From Candidatus Caccovivens faecavium (GTDB taxonomy: Bacteria; Bacillota; Clostridia; Christensenellales; UBA1242): a stretch of DNA of 9,648 bases. The notes below the pieces were generated by a model that was not told the origin of the DNA, ran no database searches, and saw only the letters and a program-made list of their open reading frames with translations. Made by a program: the position numbers and the translations under genes. Positions 1 through 5,721 of the stretch are shown piece by piece (the stretch's first letter is position 1; every line of letters starts with the position of its first letter). The stretch lies in the NCBI GenBank assembly GCA_018715545.1, contig DVLK01000078.1, positions 1 through 9,648 on the forward strand, read 5' to 3'.

Positions 1-14
1 AAACTTAAATTTTT

Positions 15-22
15 GTTATACT
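15..22 (+). promoter_or_regulatory. Candidate extended -10 promoter for the small-ORF/PIN unit
   Basis: TGT followed by TATACT (TG at 15-16... box at 17-22) matches the extended -10 pattern TGnTATAAT with one mismatch in the hexamer. Transcription would begin near position 29, just before the AGGAGG at 33-38. A matching -35 box would lie outside the window, so only half of the promoter can be judged. Confidence 0.4.
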
Positions 23-42
23 ATATTTCAATAGGAGGGAAA

Positions 43-198
43 ATGACGGAGGAAGAATTTAAGAAAGAACTAGAACTTAATGACAAGCTAGTCAAAAAAG
101 AAAAGATGTCACTTAAAGAGCAGTATAAAGATTTTGCTGAATTTATTGCACAAAGCAAAATAAAGGTTAAAAAGGAGCAGAACGATGGGAAAAAGTAA
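43..198 (+). CDS. Small charged 51-residue protein, possible antitoxin or partner of the PIN-like protein
   Basis: I do not recognise a family. The ATG at 43 is chosen because a near-perfect AGGAGGG sits at 33-39. A TTG at 13 is in frame but has no ribosome binding site and would lie on top of the -10 box. The 51 residues are very rich in Lys and Glu, contain no Cys, and look mostly helical and soluble. There is no signal peptide or membrane segment. The stop at 196-198 lies inside the next gene, an overlap of 14 bases, and the AAGGAG for the next gene (172-177) lies inside this frame, so the two are probably translationally coupled. A short gene directly upstream of and overlapping a PIN-type nuclease gene is the usual order of type II toxin-antitoxin pairs. 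That is the only basis for the antitoxin suggestion, because no DNA-binding fold (AbrB, RHH, Phd) can be seen. Confidence 0.6.
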   Translation: MTEEEFKKELELNDKLVKKEKMSLKEQYKDFAEFIAQSKIKVKKEQNDGKK

Positions 199-949
199 AC
201 CTTATTATGTAGCAATTGATTCAGATGTTTTGAGAGCTTTGGTATTTGCAGATATTCTTTTAAAAAATAAAGTAGATTTTAGAAGTGTAGATGATTTTGC
301 CATTAAACAATACGGTGGCTATTTAAGAAAAATTTTGAAATATATGCACGAAGATAAGCTTAGGATTGTTATTCTTAATAATGTTTATCAGGAGAACAAA
401 CATTCGCCGAGCTTAGTAAGCTTTATCGTGGAAAATTGCTATGTGCCAAATATAACTTTTGAAAATTATGGAAAGATTGCCAGATCTGTTTCGACTCTTG
501 CAAAGAAGTATTGTCGTCCATATTTTGACCCAAAAAGAGGTAAGCAAATGGAAGCTCCTATGCTGGCGACATATGACGCCAATGTTCGTGCGGATGTTCC
601 AACAAATGATGCATTCCACATGGCAGAGGCAACAATTGCAGGCGTTTCTATTGTTACGCTCAATGGGCAACATTTTGTTTTTAATAAAAAAGAGGAAGAA
701 GAAATACATAACTCGCGTTCTAAGGGTATTCAACGCATTAATATTAGAGAGGGGTATTATCAACAATACGATGATGGCAGAATTATATCCCCAAAGCCGT
801 TTACTCTTTCTGTATTCGGGCCTTTATTAAAAGGAATAGAAGATAATTCTCTTGCAATCTCAGAAGTTTTAGAAGAAGCGGATATGATTCGAGCAAAAGA
901 TATAGAAGAAGATATTACCGCTGGTATTTATGATACAAAAACTATTTAG
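185..949 (+). CDS. PIN-like domain protein, probable ribonuclease, 254 aa
   Basis: The protein shows the acidic layout of PIN nucleases: VAIDSDV at the N-terminus (D12, D14), a conserved-position Glu at E70 after a beta-strand, and PTNDAFHMAEA...IVTLNGQHF (D142; the fourth acidic position is N160), which matches the family pattern 'ND..iA.A...g..lvT.d..F'. PIN domains use Mg2+/Mn2+ to cut RNA. At 254 residues it is far longer than VapC-type toxins (about 130-150). There is a longer central region (about 75-135) and a C-terminal extension of about 85 residues rich in Glu, Asp and Ile. The ATG at 185 has AAGGAG at 172-177 with 7-base spacing. It overlaps the upstream 51-residue gene by 14 bases and converges on dinB with 16 bases between the stops. 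The PIN assignment rests on visible motifs only. A non-toxin PIN protein in RNA processing, or an inactive PIN, remains possible. Confidence 0.6.
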   Translation: MGKSKPYYVAIDSDVLRALVFADILLKNKVDFRSVDDFAIKQYGGYLRKILKYMHEDKLRIVILNNVYQENKHSPSLVSFIVENCYVPNITFENYGKIARSVSTLAKKYCRPYFDPKRGKQMEAPMLATYDANVRADVPTNDAFHMAEATIAGVSIVTLNGQHFVFNKKEEEEIHNSRSKGIQRINIREGYYQQYDDGRIISPKPFTLSVFGPLLKGIEDNSLAISEVLEEADMIRAKDIEEDITAGIYDTKTI

Positions 950-950
950 T

Positions 951-965
951 TGTTAAATTTTAACA
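951..965. repeat. Perfect AT-rich palindrome between convergent genes
   Basis: TGTTAAATTTTAACA is a perfect 15-base palindrome (7-base arms around a central T) filling the gap between the stop of the PIN gene (947-949) and the stop of dinB (966-968). It could act as a weak bidirectional transcription end signal, but the stem is AT-rich, has no room for a normal loop, and neither side has a clear T-run. The exact symmetry may be chance in AT-rich DNA. Confidence 0.3.
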
Positions 966-2141
966 TTATGTATTTATAAAATCAGCTTTTGTGCTGGCGA
1001 TAAAGATTTTGTCTTCACCATATTTTGCTTTGATTTCTTCCACGCATTCAGTAAGTTTAATTTTTTCGTCATCAAACATGGAAAGTTGTCTATATTCTTC
1101 CACTTTATTTAGTGACGATACGCGCACACGAATGGCGCGTATCTTTTTATCGTAATGCCAAAAACTATCAAGAAGTTCCATTGCACTTTCAAGCAATTTC
1201 TTATAACTCTTTATTGGAGCTACTGTTTTTGAATGCCTAAATTTTTCAAATTCATTTGTTTTAACAGTGACCGCAATCGTGCGCGCCTCAAATTTACCGC
1301 GTGTCATGCGCATGGCGATTTTTTCGCATAAAAGCGCAACAGTCTTTTCCACCTCTTCACGCGTCCGTATGTCGCGTAAAGTTGTTGTGCCATTACCTAT
1401 GCTTTTAGGCGGAGCAAGGTTATAGTAACAAGCGACTGGTTCGATTAGTTCTCCTTTTAGTTTTGCTTGAAGTTCTAAGCCAGTTTTGCCCATAATCACC
1501 TTTATTAAGCTTACATCTAAGTTCACAAAATCGCCGATTGTAAGTATGTTCATATTTTCAAATTTTTTCCATAACTTTCCGCCGATGCCGACAATGGAGT
1601 TTAGTGGTAATGAATAAGTCATTTCTTTAAATTTTTCCTTTGGTATAACTGTTGTGGCGTCTGGCTTTTTCATGTCGGATGCAAGTTTTGCAAAAATTTT
1701 AGAAAATGACACTCCGACTGAAACGGTAAAGCCAAACTCCTTTTTAACACGCACTCTTATTTCATTTGCAATCTCTTCACCTGTCATTTTTAAGTATTTT
1801 AGGGAGTTTGTAACATCCAGCCAGCATTCGTCAAGCCCTAATGGCTCAACAAAGTCGGTATAGTCTAAATATATATCATGAAGCTCTTTTGAGATTTTTT
1901 CGTAAAGGTTGTAGTGTGGTGCGAGGCAGACAAGGTCGGGGCATTTTTGTTTTGCTTCCCAAATTACCTCGCCAGTTTTCACGCCAAACTTCTTTGCAAT
2001 ATCATTTTTTGCAAGTATCACGCCGTTTCGTTTTTCTGGATTTCCAGTGACTGCGACAGGCTTGTCTTTAAGCTCTGGTCTTGTCACACATTCCACAGAT
2101 GCGAAAAAATTGTTGACATCTGAGTGCAATATTACTTTCAT
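966..2141 (-). CDS. dinB: DNA polymerase IV, Y-family translesion polymerase
   Basis: Error-prone polymerase that copies past damaged bases in the cytoplasm, recruited to stalled forks by the sliding clamp. The 391-residue frame has the Y-family order. The palm motif is LHSDVNNFFASVE (D8 metal ligand; F13 at the steric-gate position that excludes ribonucleotides). The second catalytic motif is LGLDECWLDVT (D104, E105). A helix-hairpin-helix follows (IVGIGGKLWKKF region), then a little-finger domain. A clamp-binding motif QLSMF lies at 352-356 near the C-terminus. The Asp usually two residues after D8 is Asn here, as in the clostridial 'LHSDxNNF' subgroup. The start at 2141 is fixed by AGGAG just upstream on the minus strand and by the conserved MKVILHSD beginning. 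The frame stays open for 51 more codons upstream, but that stretch does not resemble the family. It is divergent from the amidohydrolase-like gene with 171 bases between them. I see no GAAC-N4-GTTC SOS box in that gap. Confidence 0.95.
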   Translation of the reverse strand: MKVILHSDVNNFFASVECVTRPELKDKPVAVTGNPEKRNGVILAKNDIAKKFGVKTGEVIWEAKQKCPDLVCLAPHYNLYEKISKELHDIYLDYTDFVEPLGLDECWLDVTNSLKYLKMTGEEIANEIRVRVKKEFGFTVSVGVSFSKIFAKLASDMKKPDATTVIPKEKFKEMTYSLPLNSIVGIGGKLWKKFENMNILTIGDFVNLDVSLIKVIMGKTGLELQAKLKGELIEPVACYYNLAPPKSIGNGTTTLRDIRTREEVEKTVALLCEKIAMRMTRGKFEARTIAVTVKTNEFEKFRHSKTVAPIKSYKKLLESAMELLDSFWHYDKKIRAIRVRVSSLNKVEEYRQLSMFDDEKIKLTECVEEIKAKYGEDKIFIASTKADFINT

Positions 2142-2189
2142 TTTTCTCCTTTTTTTGTTACAATATATCTTGTTTAAAAAGGCTGAAAA

Positions 2190-2206
2190 ATATGACAAAA
2201 TCATAT
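2190..2206. promoter_or_regulatory. Inverted repeat in the dinB/amidohydrolase divergent gap, possible operator
   Basis: ATATGA-CAAAA-TCATAT is an exact 6-base inverted repeat with a 5-base spacer, about 50 bases upstream of the dinB start and 107 upstream of the other start. On the minus strand its centre contains TTGTCA, a -35-like hexamer, but no good -10 follows at 16-18 bases; TATATT lies at 2162-2167, too far away. The remaining gap (2142-2312) is AT-rich with no other clear signal except a 4-base GCGA/TCGC stem at 2262-2280. The operator reading is inference. Confidence 0.25.
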
Positions 2207-2312
2207 GTTTAGGTTCAAAAAAAGTGTGTAAGAAATCAAAAAATAATAGAACAAAATTGATGCGACTAACAAAAAATCGCGGGACAAATAACAAAATTTA
2301 AGGAGAGAAACT

Positions 2313-3254
2313 ATGATATTCAAAAATTGCAATCTTTTAGATTTAAAAACAGGAAAGGTAAAGTTAACTGATATTCAAATAGAGGGCGATAAGATTGAGA
2401 AAATTGGGAAAATAGCGGGTGAGGGCATAGATTTAGATGGTAAAATTGTTATGCCAGGTTTTGCAAATTGTTACCATAGCTATGAGCGCGCTAGTTTAAA
2501 TTCCTATGAAAAAATTATTGATATAAAAGACTTGCATGCAAAAAATATTTGTGCTGGTGTTTGTTTTGATTATTACGATATGAAAAATGTTACAATACTT
2601 GAAAACATCGAAAAGCTATCTGAGAATGAGTTTTTAAAGCAATGTATGACTTTGGAAAATAAAGTTTTTATAAAATTTGGTCAAAATTTAAACGAAATGG
2701 GCGAGATAAATGCGATATACAAGAAAATGCCTAGTGAAGTTCTGGAAGAATTCGGGATTTTGGACAGAAATGCGGTGATTGTCGGTGGAAATTGCTTTGA
2801 AAAGGATGAGTTAGAATTACTTGGCGCATATAACACAAGCTTTGTTTTACTTCCAAACGATGACGCAAGAAGTGGAAGAAGATTTATAAACATCAACATT
2901 TTAAATAGGTTAAATATTCCGTTTGGGCTTGGTAGTGGTGAGTATGCCGAAGTTGACTTTTTCGCATTTATGCGAGTGCTACTCTCTTTTAACTCCTTTG
3001 TTATGGAAAATTCTTCGCTAATGAGCGAGCAAGAGGCGCTTCTTCATGCCACGCTAATTGGTGCAAAAATTTTAGGTTTTGACGGCGAGATTAAAGAGAA
3101 AAACTATGCAAACTTTATCGTTTTAAGCGGAAAGACTAATTACGAGGATATCTTCAAGGGTATAGTCTATGGCATGAGCAAGCAAAATGTGTTTATGACT
3201 GTAAAAAATGGAAAAATTCTTCAACAAAATGGCGTTTTTGCTATGGAAAAATAG
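2313..3254 (+). CDS. Amidohydrolase-fold protein, shortened and lacking the metal ligands, 313 aa
   Basis: The overall order matches the cyclic amidohydrolase/aminohydrolase superfamily (chlorohydrolase/SsnA-type enzymes). There is an N-terminal beta-sandwich strand set (about 1-45), the entry motif MPGFAN at 47-52, a barrel portion, and a C-terminal beta-sandwich ending in VKNGKIL. The catalytic positions are changed. The HxH expected right after PGFAN reads CYHSYE (53-58). The HxxE region reads IKFGQN (120-125). The third His region reads GGNCFEKDELELL, with Asn at 160. The terminal 'GTD' Asp reads GSG (207-209). Active relatives are about 400-450 residues, and here only about 60 residues separate the first and second motifs, so roughly 100 are missing. 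The frame is clean, has AAGGAG upstream and normal codon use, so it is unlikely to be a fresh pseudogene. A role as a non-catalytic, binding or regulatory protein is possible but unknown. It lies divergent to dinB and 145 bases before tex. Confidence 0.7.
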   Translation: MIFKNCNLLDLKTGKVKLTDIQIEGDKIEKIGKIAGEGIDLDGKIVMPGFANCYHSYERASLNSYEKIIDIKDLHAKNICAGVCFDYYDMKNVTILENIEKLSENEFLKQCMTLENKVFIKFGQNLNEMGEINAIYKKMPSEVLEEFGILDRNAVIVGGNCFEKDELELLGAYNTSFVLLPNDDARSGRRFININILNRLNIPFGLGSGEYAEVDFFAFMRVLLSFNSFVMENSSLMSEQEALLHATLIGAKILGFDGEIKEKNYANFIVLSGKTNYEDIFKGIVYGMSKQNVFMTVKNGKILQQNGVFAMEK

Positions 3255-3304
3255 AAGATTATGCTAAAATATTTGTAGAACATGCCGACAAAGTAAATTT
3301 TCCT

Positions 3305-3343
3305 TAAATTACCAAACAATTTGAAAATTTGTTTGTAAATTTA
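3305..3343 (+). repeat. Imperfect inverted repeat upstream of tex
   Basis: CAAACAA (3313-3319) and TTGTTTG (3329-3335) form 7-base arms around a 9-base loop. TAAATT (3305-3310) and AATTTA (3338-3343) extend the stem by 6 pairs after a 2x2 internal mismatch. No T-run follows on either strand, so it is a poor intrinsic terminator. It covers the candidate tex -35 box and touches the -10, which suits an operator, although an RNA structure is also possible. Confidence 0.35.
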
Positions 3344-3347
3344 TAGT
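3321..3347 (+). promoter_or_regulatory. Candidate promoter for the tex-mcsA-mcsB-clpC operon
   Basis: TTGAAA (3321-3326, 5 of 6 to TTGACA) and TATAGT (3342-3347, 5 of 6 to TATAAT) are separated by 15 bases, slightly short of the usual 16-18. Transcription would start near 3354, giving a leader of about 46 bases before the tex ATG. No CIRCE element (HrcA) and no tandem GGTCAAA heptads (CtsR) are present in the gap 3255-3399. Confidence 0.4.
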
Positions 3348-3399
3348 GTTAAAGAAAAATTGCTACAAAAGAATTTTGGTGTGTAAAAAGGAGTAACAA

Positions 3400-5556
3400 A
3401 TGGAAATTAAAGAACAACTAGCCAGCGAGTTTGGGCTTAGAAACGATTATGTCGAAAACATTATTAATCTTATCGATGAGGGAAACACGATACCTTTCAT
3501 CGCAAGATATAGAAAGGAAATGCATGGCTCGTGTGACGACCAGGTGCTACGCGATTTTGCTGATAGGCTTAAATATTTAAGAAATTTAAATGATGAAAAA
3601 GAAAAGGTGCAAAAAGTTATCACCGAGCAAGGCAAGTGGACAGACGAAATAGCAAAGGCTCTTGAAAACGCCATGACACTCACTGAGGTTGAAGATATTT
3701 ATAGACCATATAAGCCAAAGCGTAAGACAAGAGCATCGGTGGCTATTGCTAAGGGCTTAGAGGGCTTAGCCGACATCTTGCAGGCGCAGAGCAAGAGTTT
3801 TGTCTTTTTACAAGAAGCAGAAAAGTATGTCAAAGAGGATGTACCAACAGTTGAAGAGGCTGTGCAAGGAGCAAAGGATATTGTTGCTGAGCGAATTTCA
3901 GATAGTGCGGAATTAAGAAAGGAACTTCGTGAGATTTTAGCTGAAAAGGCTTTTATAAATTGTGCGCTTTTAGAAAATGAAAATAATTTAACTTATGAAA
4001 CTTATGCTGGCTTTAAGCAAGAAGTTAAAAATCTTCCAAGTCATAGAATACTCGCTATCAATCGTGGCGAAAAAGAAAAGTGCTTGAAAGTAGAAATTAC
4101 GATTGATGAAAAACTTATGTTTGATGTCATAAATCACCACTTTAAGAAAAATAACCCTGACACAGACACATATATGGAAGAGGTTATTCGTGATAGTTAT
4201 GACCGCTTACTCTTCCCTTCACTTGAAAGAGAGCTTCGCTCAAATCTAACGGACAGAGCGGATGAGCAGGCTATCAAGATGTTTGAAGTGAACTTAAAAC
4301 CACTTCTTCTTGAAGCGCCTCTTAAAAACAATATCATTTTAGGGCTGGATCCAGCGTATAGAACGGGCTGTAAGATTGCCGTTATCGACAAGAACGGCGC
4401 AGTGCTTGATACCACCGTTATCTATCCAACTCCACCTCAATCAAAGACGGAAGAGAGCATTGAAAAACTTAAAAAGTTGATTGAAAAATACAATGTTAAT
4501 ATAATTTCAATCGGCAATGGAACAGCATCAAAAGAGGCAGAGATTTTTGTTGCAGAACTTATTAAGCATGTCGATAGACCTGTAAGCTACGCGGTAGTTT
4601 CTGAGGCGGGCGCTTCGGTGTATTCTGCCTCCAAACTCGGCGCGGAGGAATTTCCAGATTATGATGTTTCGCTTCGTAGTGCCGTTTCCATTGCAAGGCG
4701 TCTTCAAGATCCACTTGCAGAACTTATTAAAATTGATGTGAAGTCAATAGGTGTTGGGCAGTATCAACACGATATGCCACAAAATAGGCTGACCGAAGTT
4801 TTAACAGGAGTTGTTGAGGACTGTGTAAACAGCGTTGGTGTCGACTTAAACACCGCTTCTCCAAGCCTACTTTCCTATGTGTCAGGACTTAATATGTCAA
4901 TTGCTAAAAACATCGTAACTTATCGAACAAAAATTAAAGGTTTTAAAAATAGAGAGGAACTTTTGTTCGTTCCAAAGCTTGGTCCAAAGGCGTATGAGCA
5001 GTGCGCAGGCTTCTTGCGCGTTGTAGGTGGCGAAAATATCTTAGATAACACCGCTGTGCATCCTGAGAGCTATGACGCCACACGAAAACTTTTAAAACTT
5101 TTCAATATGTCAGAGGAGGATGTTAAAAATCATAACCTCGTGCTACTGCCAAAACTTATCGAAGAGAAAGGCGAAGAAAAGGTGGCAAAGGAGTGCGGAG
5201 TGGGTGTTCCAACCTTAAAAGATATCACAAGCGAACTCCAAAAGCCGGGCAGAGATATTCGTGAAAGTATGCCAAAGCCGGTTTTAAGAAGTGATGTCAT
5301 ACACATGGAGGATTTGCAGGCAGGTATGATTTTTGACGGCGTGGTTAGAAATGTTGTCGACTTTGGTGCGTTTGTTGATATCGGTGTGCATCAAGACGGA
5401 CTTGTGCATATCTCGCAACTTTCTGACGGTTATGTAAAACACCCTTCCGAGGTTGTTAAAGTTGGCGACAAAGTGAAGGTCAAAGTTTTAAGTGTTGATT
5501 TAAATAAAAAGAGAATTTCTCTCACCATGAAAGGCGTGGAAGAAGAGGAAAAATAA
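3400..5556 (+). CDS. tex: Tex family RNA-binding transcription accessory protein, 718 aa
   Basis: Tex is a conserved bacterial nucleic-acid-binding protein related to eukaryotic Spt6, with roles in transcription and RNA handling. The full-length architecture is visible: a helical Tex N-terminal region with FIARYRKEMHG and the DIYRPYKPKRKTRA motif (about 1-300), and a YqgF/RNase H-like domain starting at NNIILGLDPAYRTGCK with D317. Helix-hairpin-helix repeats follow (about 479-552; SVGVDLNTASPSLL and FVPKLGPKAYEQCAGFLR), then a C-terminal S1 RNA-binding domain (about 639-714; FDGVVRNVVDFGAFVDIGV and DGLVHISQLS). The length fits the family. The ATG has AAGGAG 8 bases upstream. The stop TAA shares its last A with the ATG of the mini-mcsA gene, so tex heads a tight operon with the McsA/McsB/ClpC genes. 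That is an unusual neighbour; ctsR more often holds the first place. Confidence 0.95.
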   Translation: MEIKEQLASEFGLRNDYVENIINLIDEGNTIPFIARYRKEMHGSCDDQVLRDFADRLKYLRNLNDEKEKVQKVITEQGKWTDEIAKALENAMTLTEVEDIYRPYKPKRKTRASVAIAKGLEGLADILQAQSKSFVFLQEAEKYVKEDVPTVEEAVQGAKDIVAERISDSAELRKELREILAEKAFINCALLENENNLTYETYAGFKQEVKNLPSHRILAINRGEKEKCLKVEITIDEKLMFDVINHHFKKNNPDTDTYMEEVIRDSYDRLLFPSLERELRSNLTDRADEQAIKMFEVNLKPLLLEAPLKNNIILGLDPAYRTGCKIAVIDKNGAVLDTTVIYPTPPQSKTEESIEKLKKLIEKYNVNIISIGNGTASKEAEIFVAELIKHVDRPVSYAVVSEAGASVYSASKLGAEEFPDYDVSLRSAVSIARRLQDPLAELIKIDVKSIGVGQYQHDMPQNRLTEVLTGVVEDCVNSVGVDLNTASPSLLSYVSGLNMSIAKNIVTYRTKIKGFKNREELLFVPKLGPKAYEQCAGFLRVVGGENILDNTAVHPESYDATRKLLKLFNMSEEDVKNHNLVLLPKLIEEKGEEKVAKECGVGVPTLKDITSELQKPGRDIRESMPKPVLRSDVIHMEDLQAGMIFDGVVRNVVDFGAFVDIGVHQDGLVHISQLSDGYVKHPSEVVKVGDKVKVKVLSVDLNKKRISLTMKGVEEEEK

Positions 5557-5705
5557 TGGAAAGATGTCCTAAGTGCGGAACAACTGCTGAGGAAATTTTA
5601 TCGACAGGCTTTGTTGGATGCGAAAAGTGCTATGAACTTCCAACTGTCAAAAAGGCTATCGAAAAGATGTTTGATGGCAAAAAGCATAAGGCTAAAAAAG
5701 ATTAG
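5556..5705 (+). CDS. mcsA: Minimal McsA: single zinc-ribbon domain, 49 aa
   Basis: Too short for many gene callers. The frame reads MERCPKCGTTAEEI... with four zinc ligands C4, C7, C22 and C25 in a CPxCG...GCxxCY pattern, followed by a basic tail containing a GKKHKAKK stretch. This matches the second zinc-binding domain of Bacillus McsA (CPKCGMTF...GRFGCSECY...HSG..HAGK), the known activator of the arginine kinase McsB. Canonical McsA has about 170-185 residues, with another zinc site before this domain and a UVR coiled coil after it. Both are missing here. The ATG overlaps the tex stop by one base (TAATG), with a purine-rich AGAGGA upstream, so translation is probably coupled to tex. The next gene starts 16 bases on. 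The position directly before mcsB and clpC strongly supports the assignment and suggests that this domain alone can support McsB. Confidence 0.85.
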   Translation: MERCPKCGTTAEEILSTGFVGCEKCYELPTVKKAIEKMFDGKKHKAKKD

Positions 5706-5721
5706 TTGAAAGGAGAAAAAT

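Noticed and set aside
13..42. TTG start of the first small gene at 13
   Set aside because: It has no ribosome binding site and overlaps the -10 box; the ATG at 43 has AGGAGGG.
413..766. Open frame on the minus strand inside the PIN gene
   Set aside because: It is a shadow of the PIN frame, with no ribosome binding site or recognisable motif.
2142..2294. N-terminal extension of dinB to the most upstream in-frame start
   Set aside because: The extra 51 residues do not resemble Y-family polymerases, and the ATG at 2141 has a strong AGGAG and the conserved MKVILHSD start.
2142..2312. LexA/SOS box before dinB
   Set aside because: No GAAC-N4-GTTC or close variant was found on either strand.
2679..2685. 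GGTCAAA heptad resembling half a CtsR operator (another at 5478-5484)
   Set aside because: CtsR needs a tandem pair with a 3-base spacer. Both are single and lie inside coding sequence.
3305..3343. Intrinsic terminator after the amidohydrolase-like gene
   Set aside because: The stem is AT-rich and no T-run follows on either strand.
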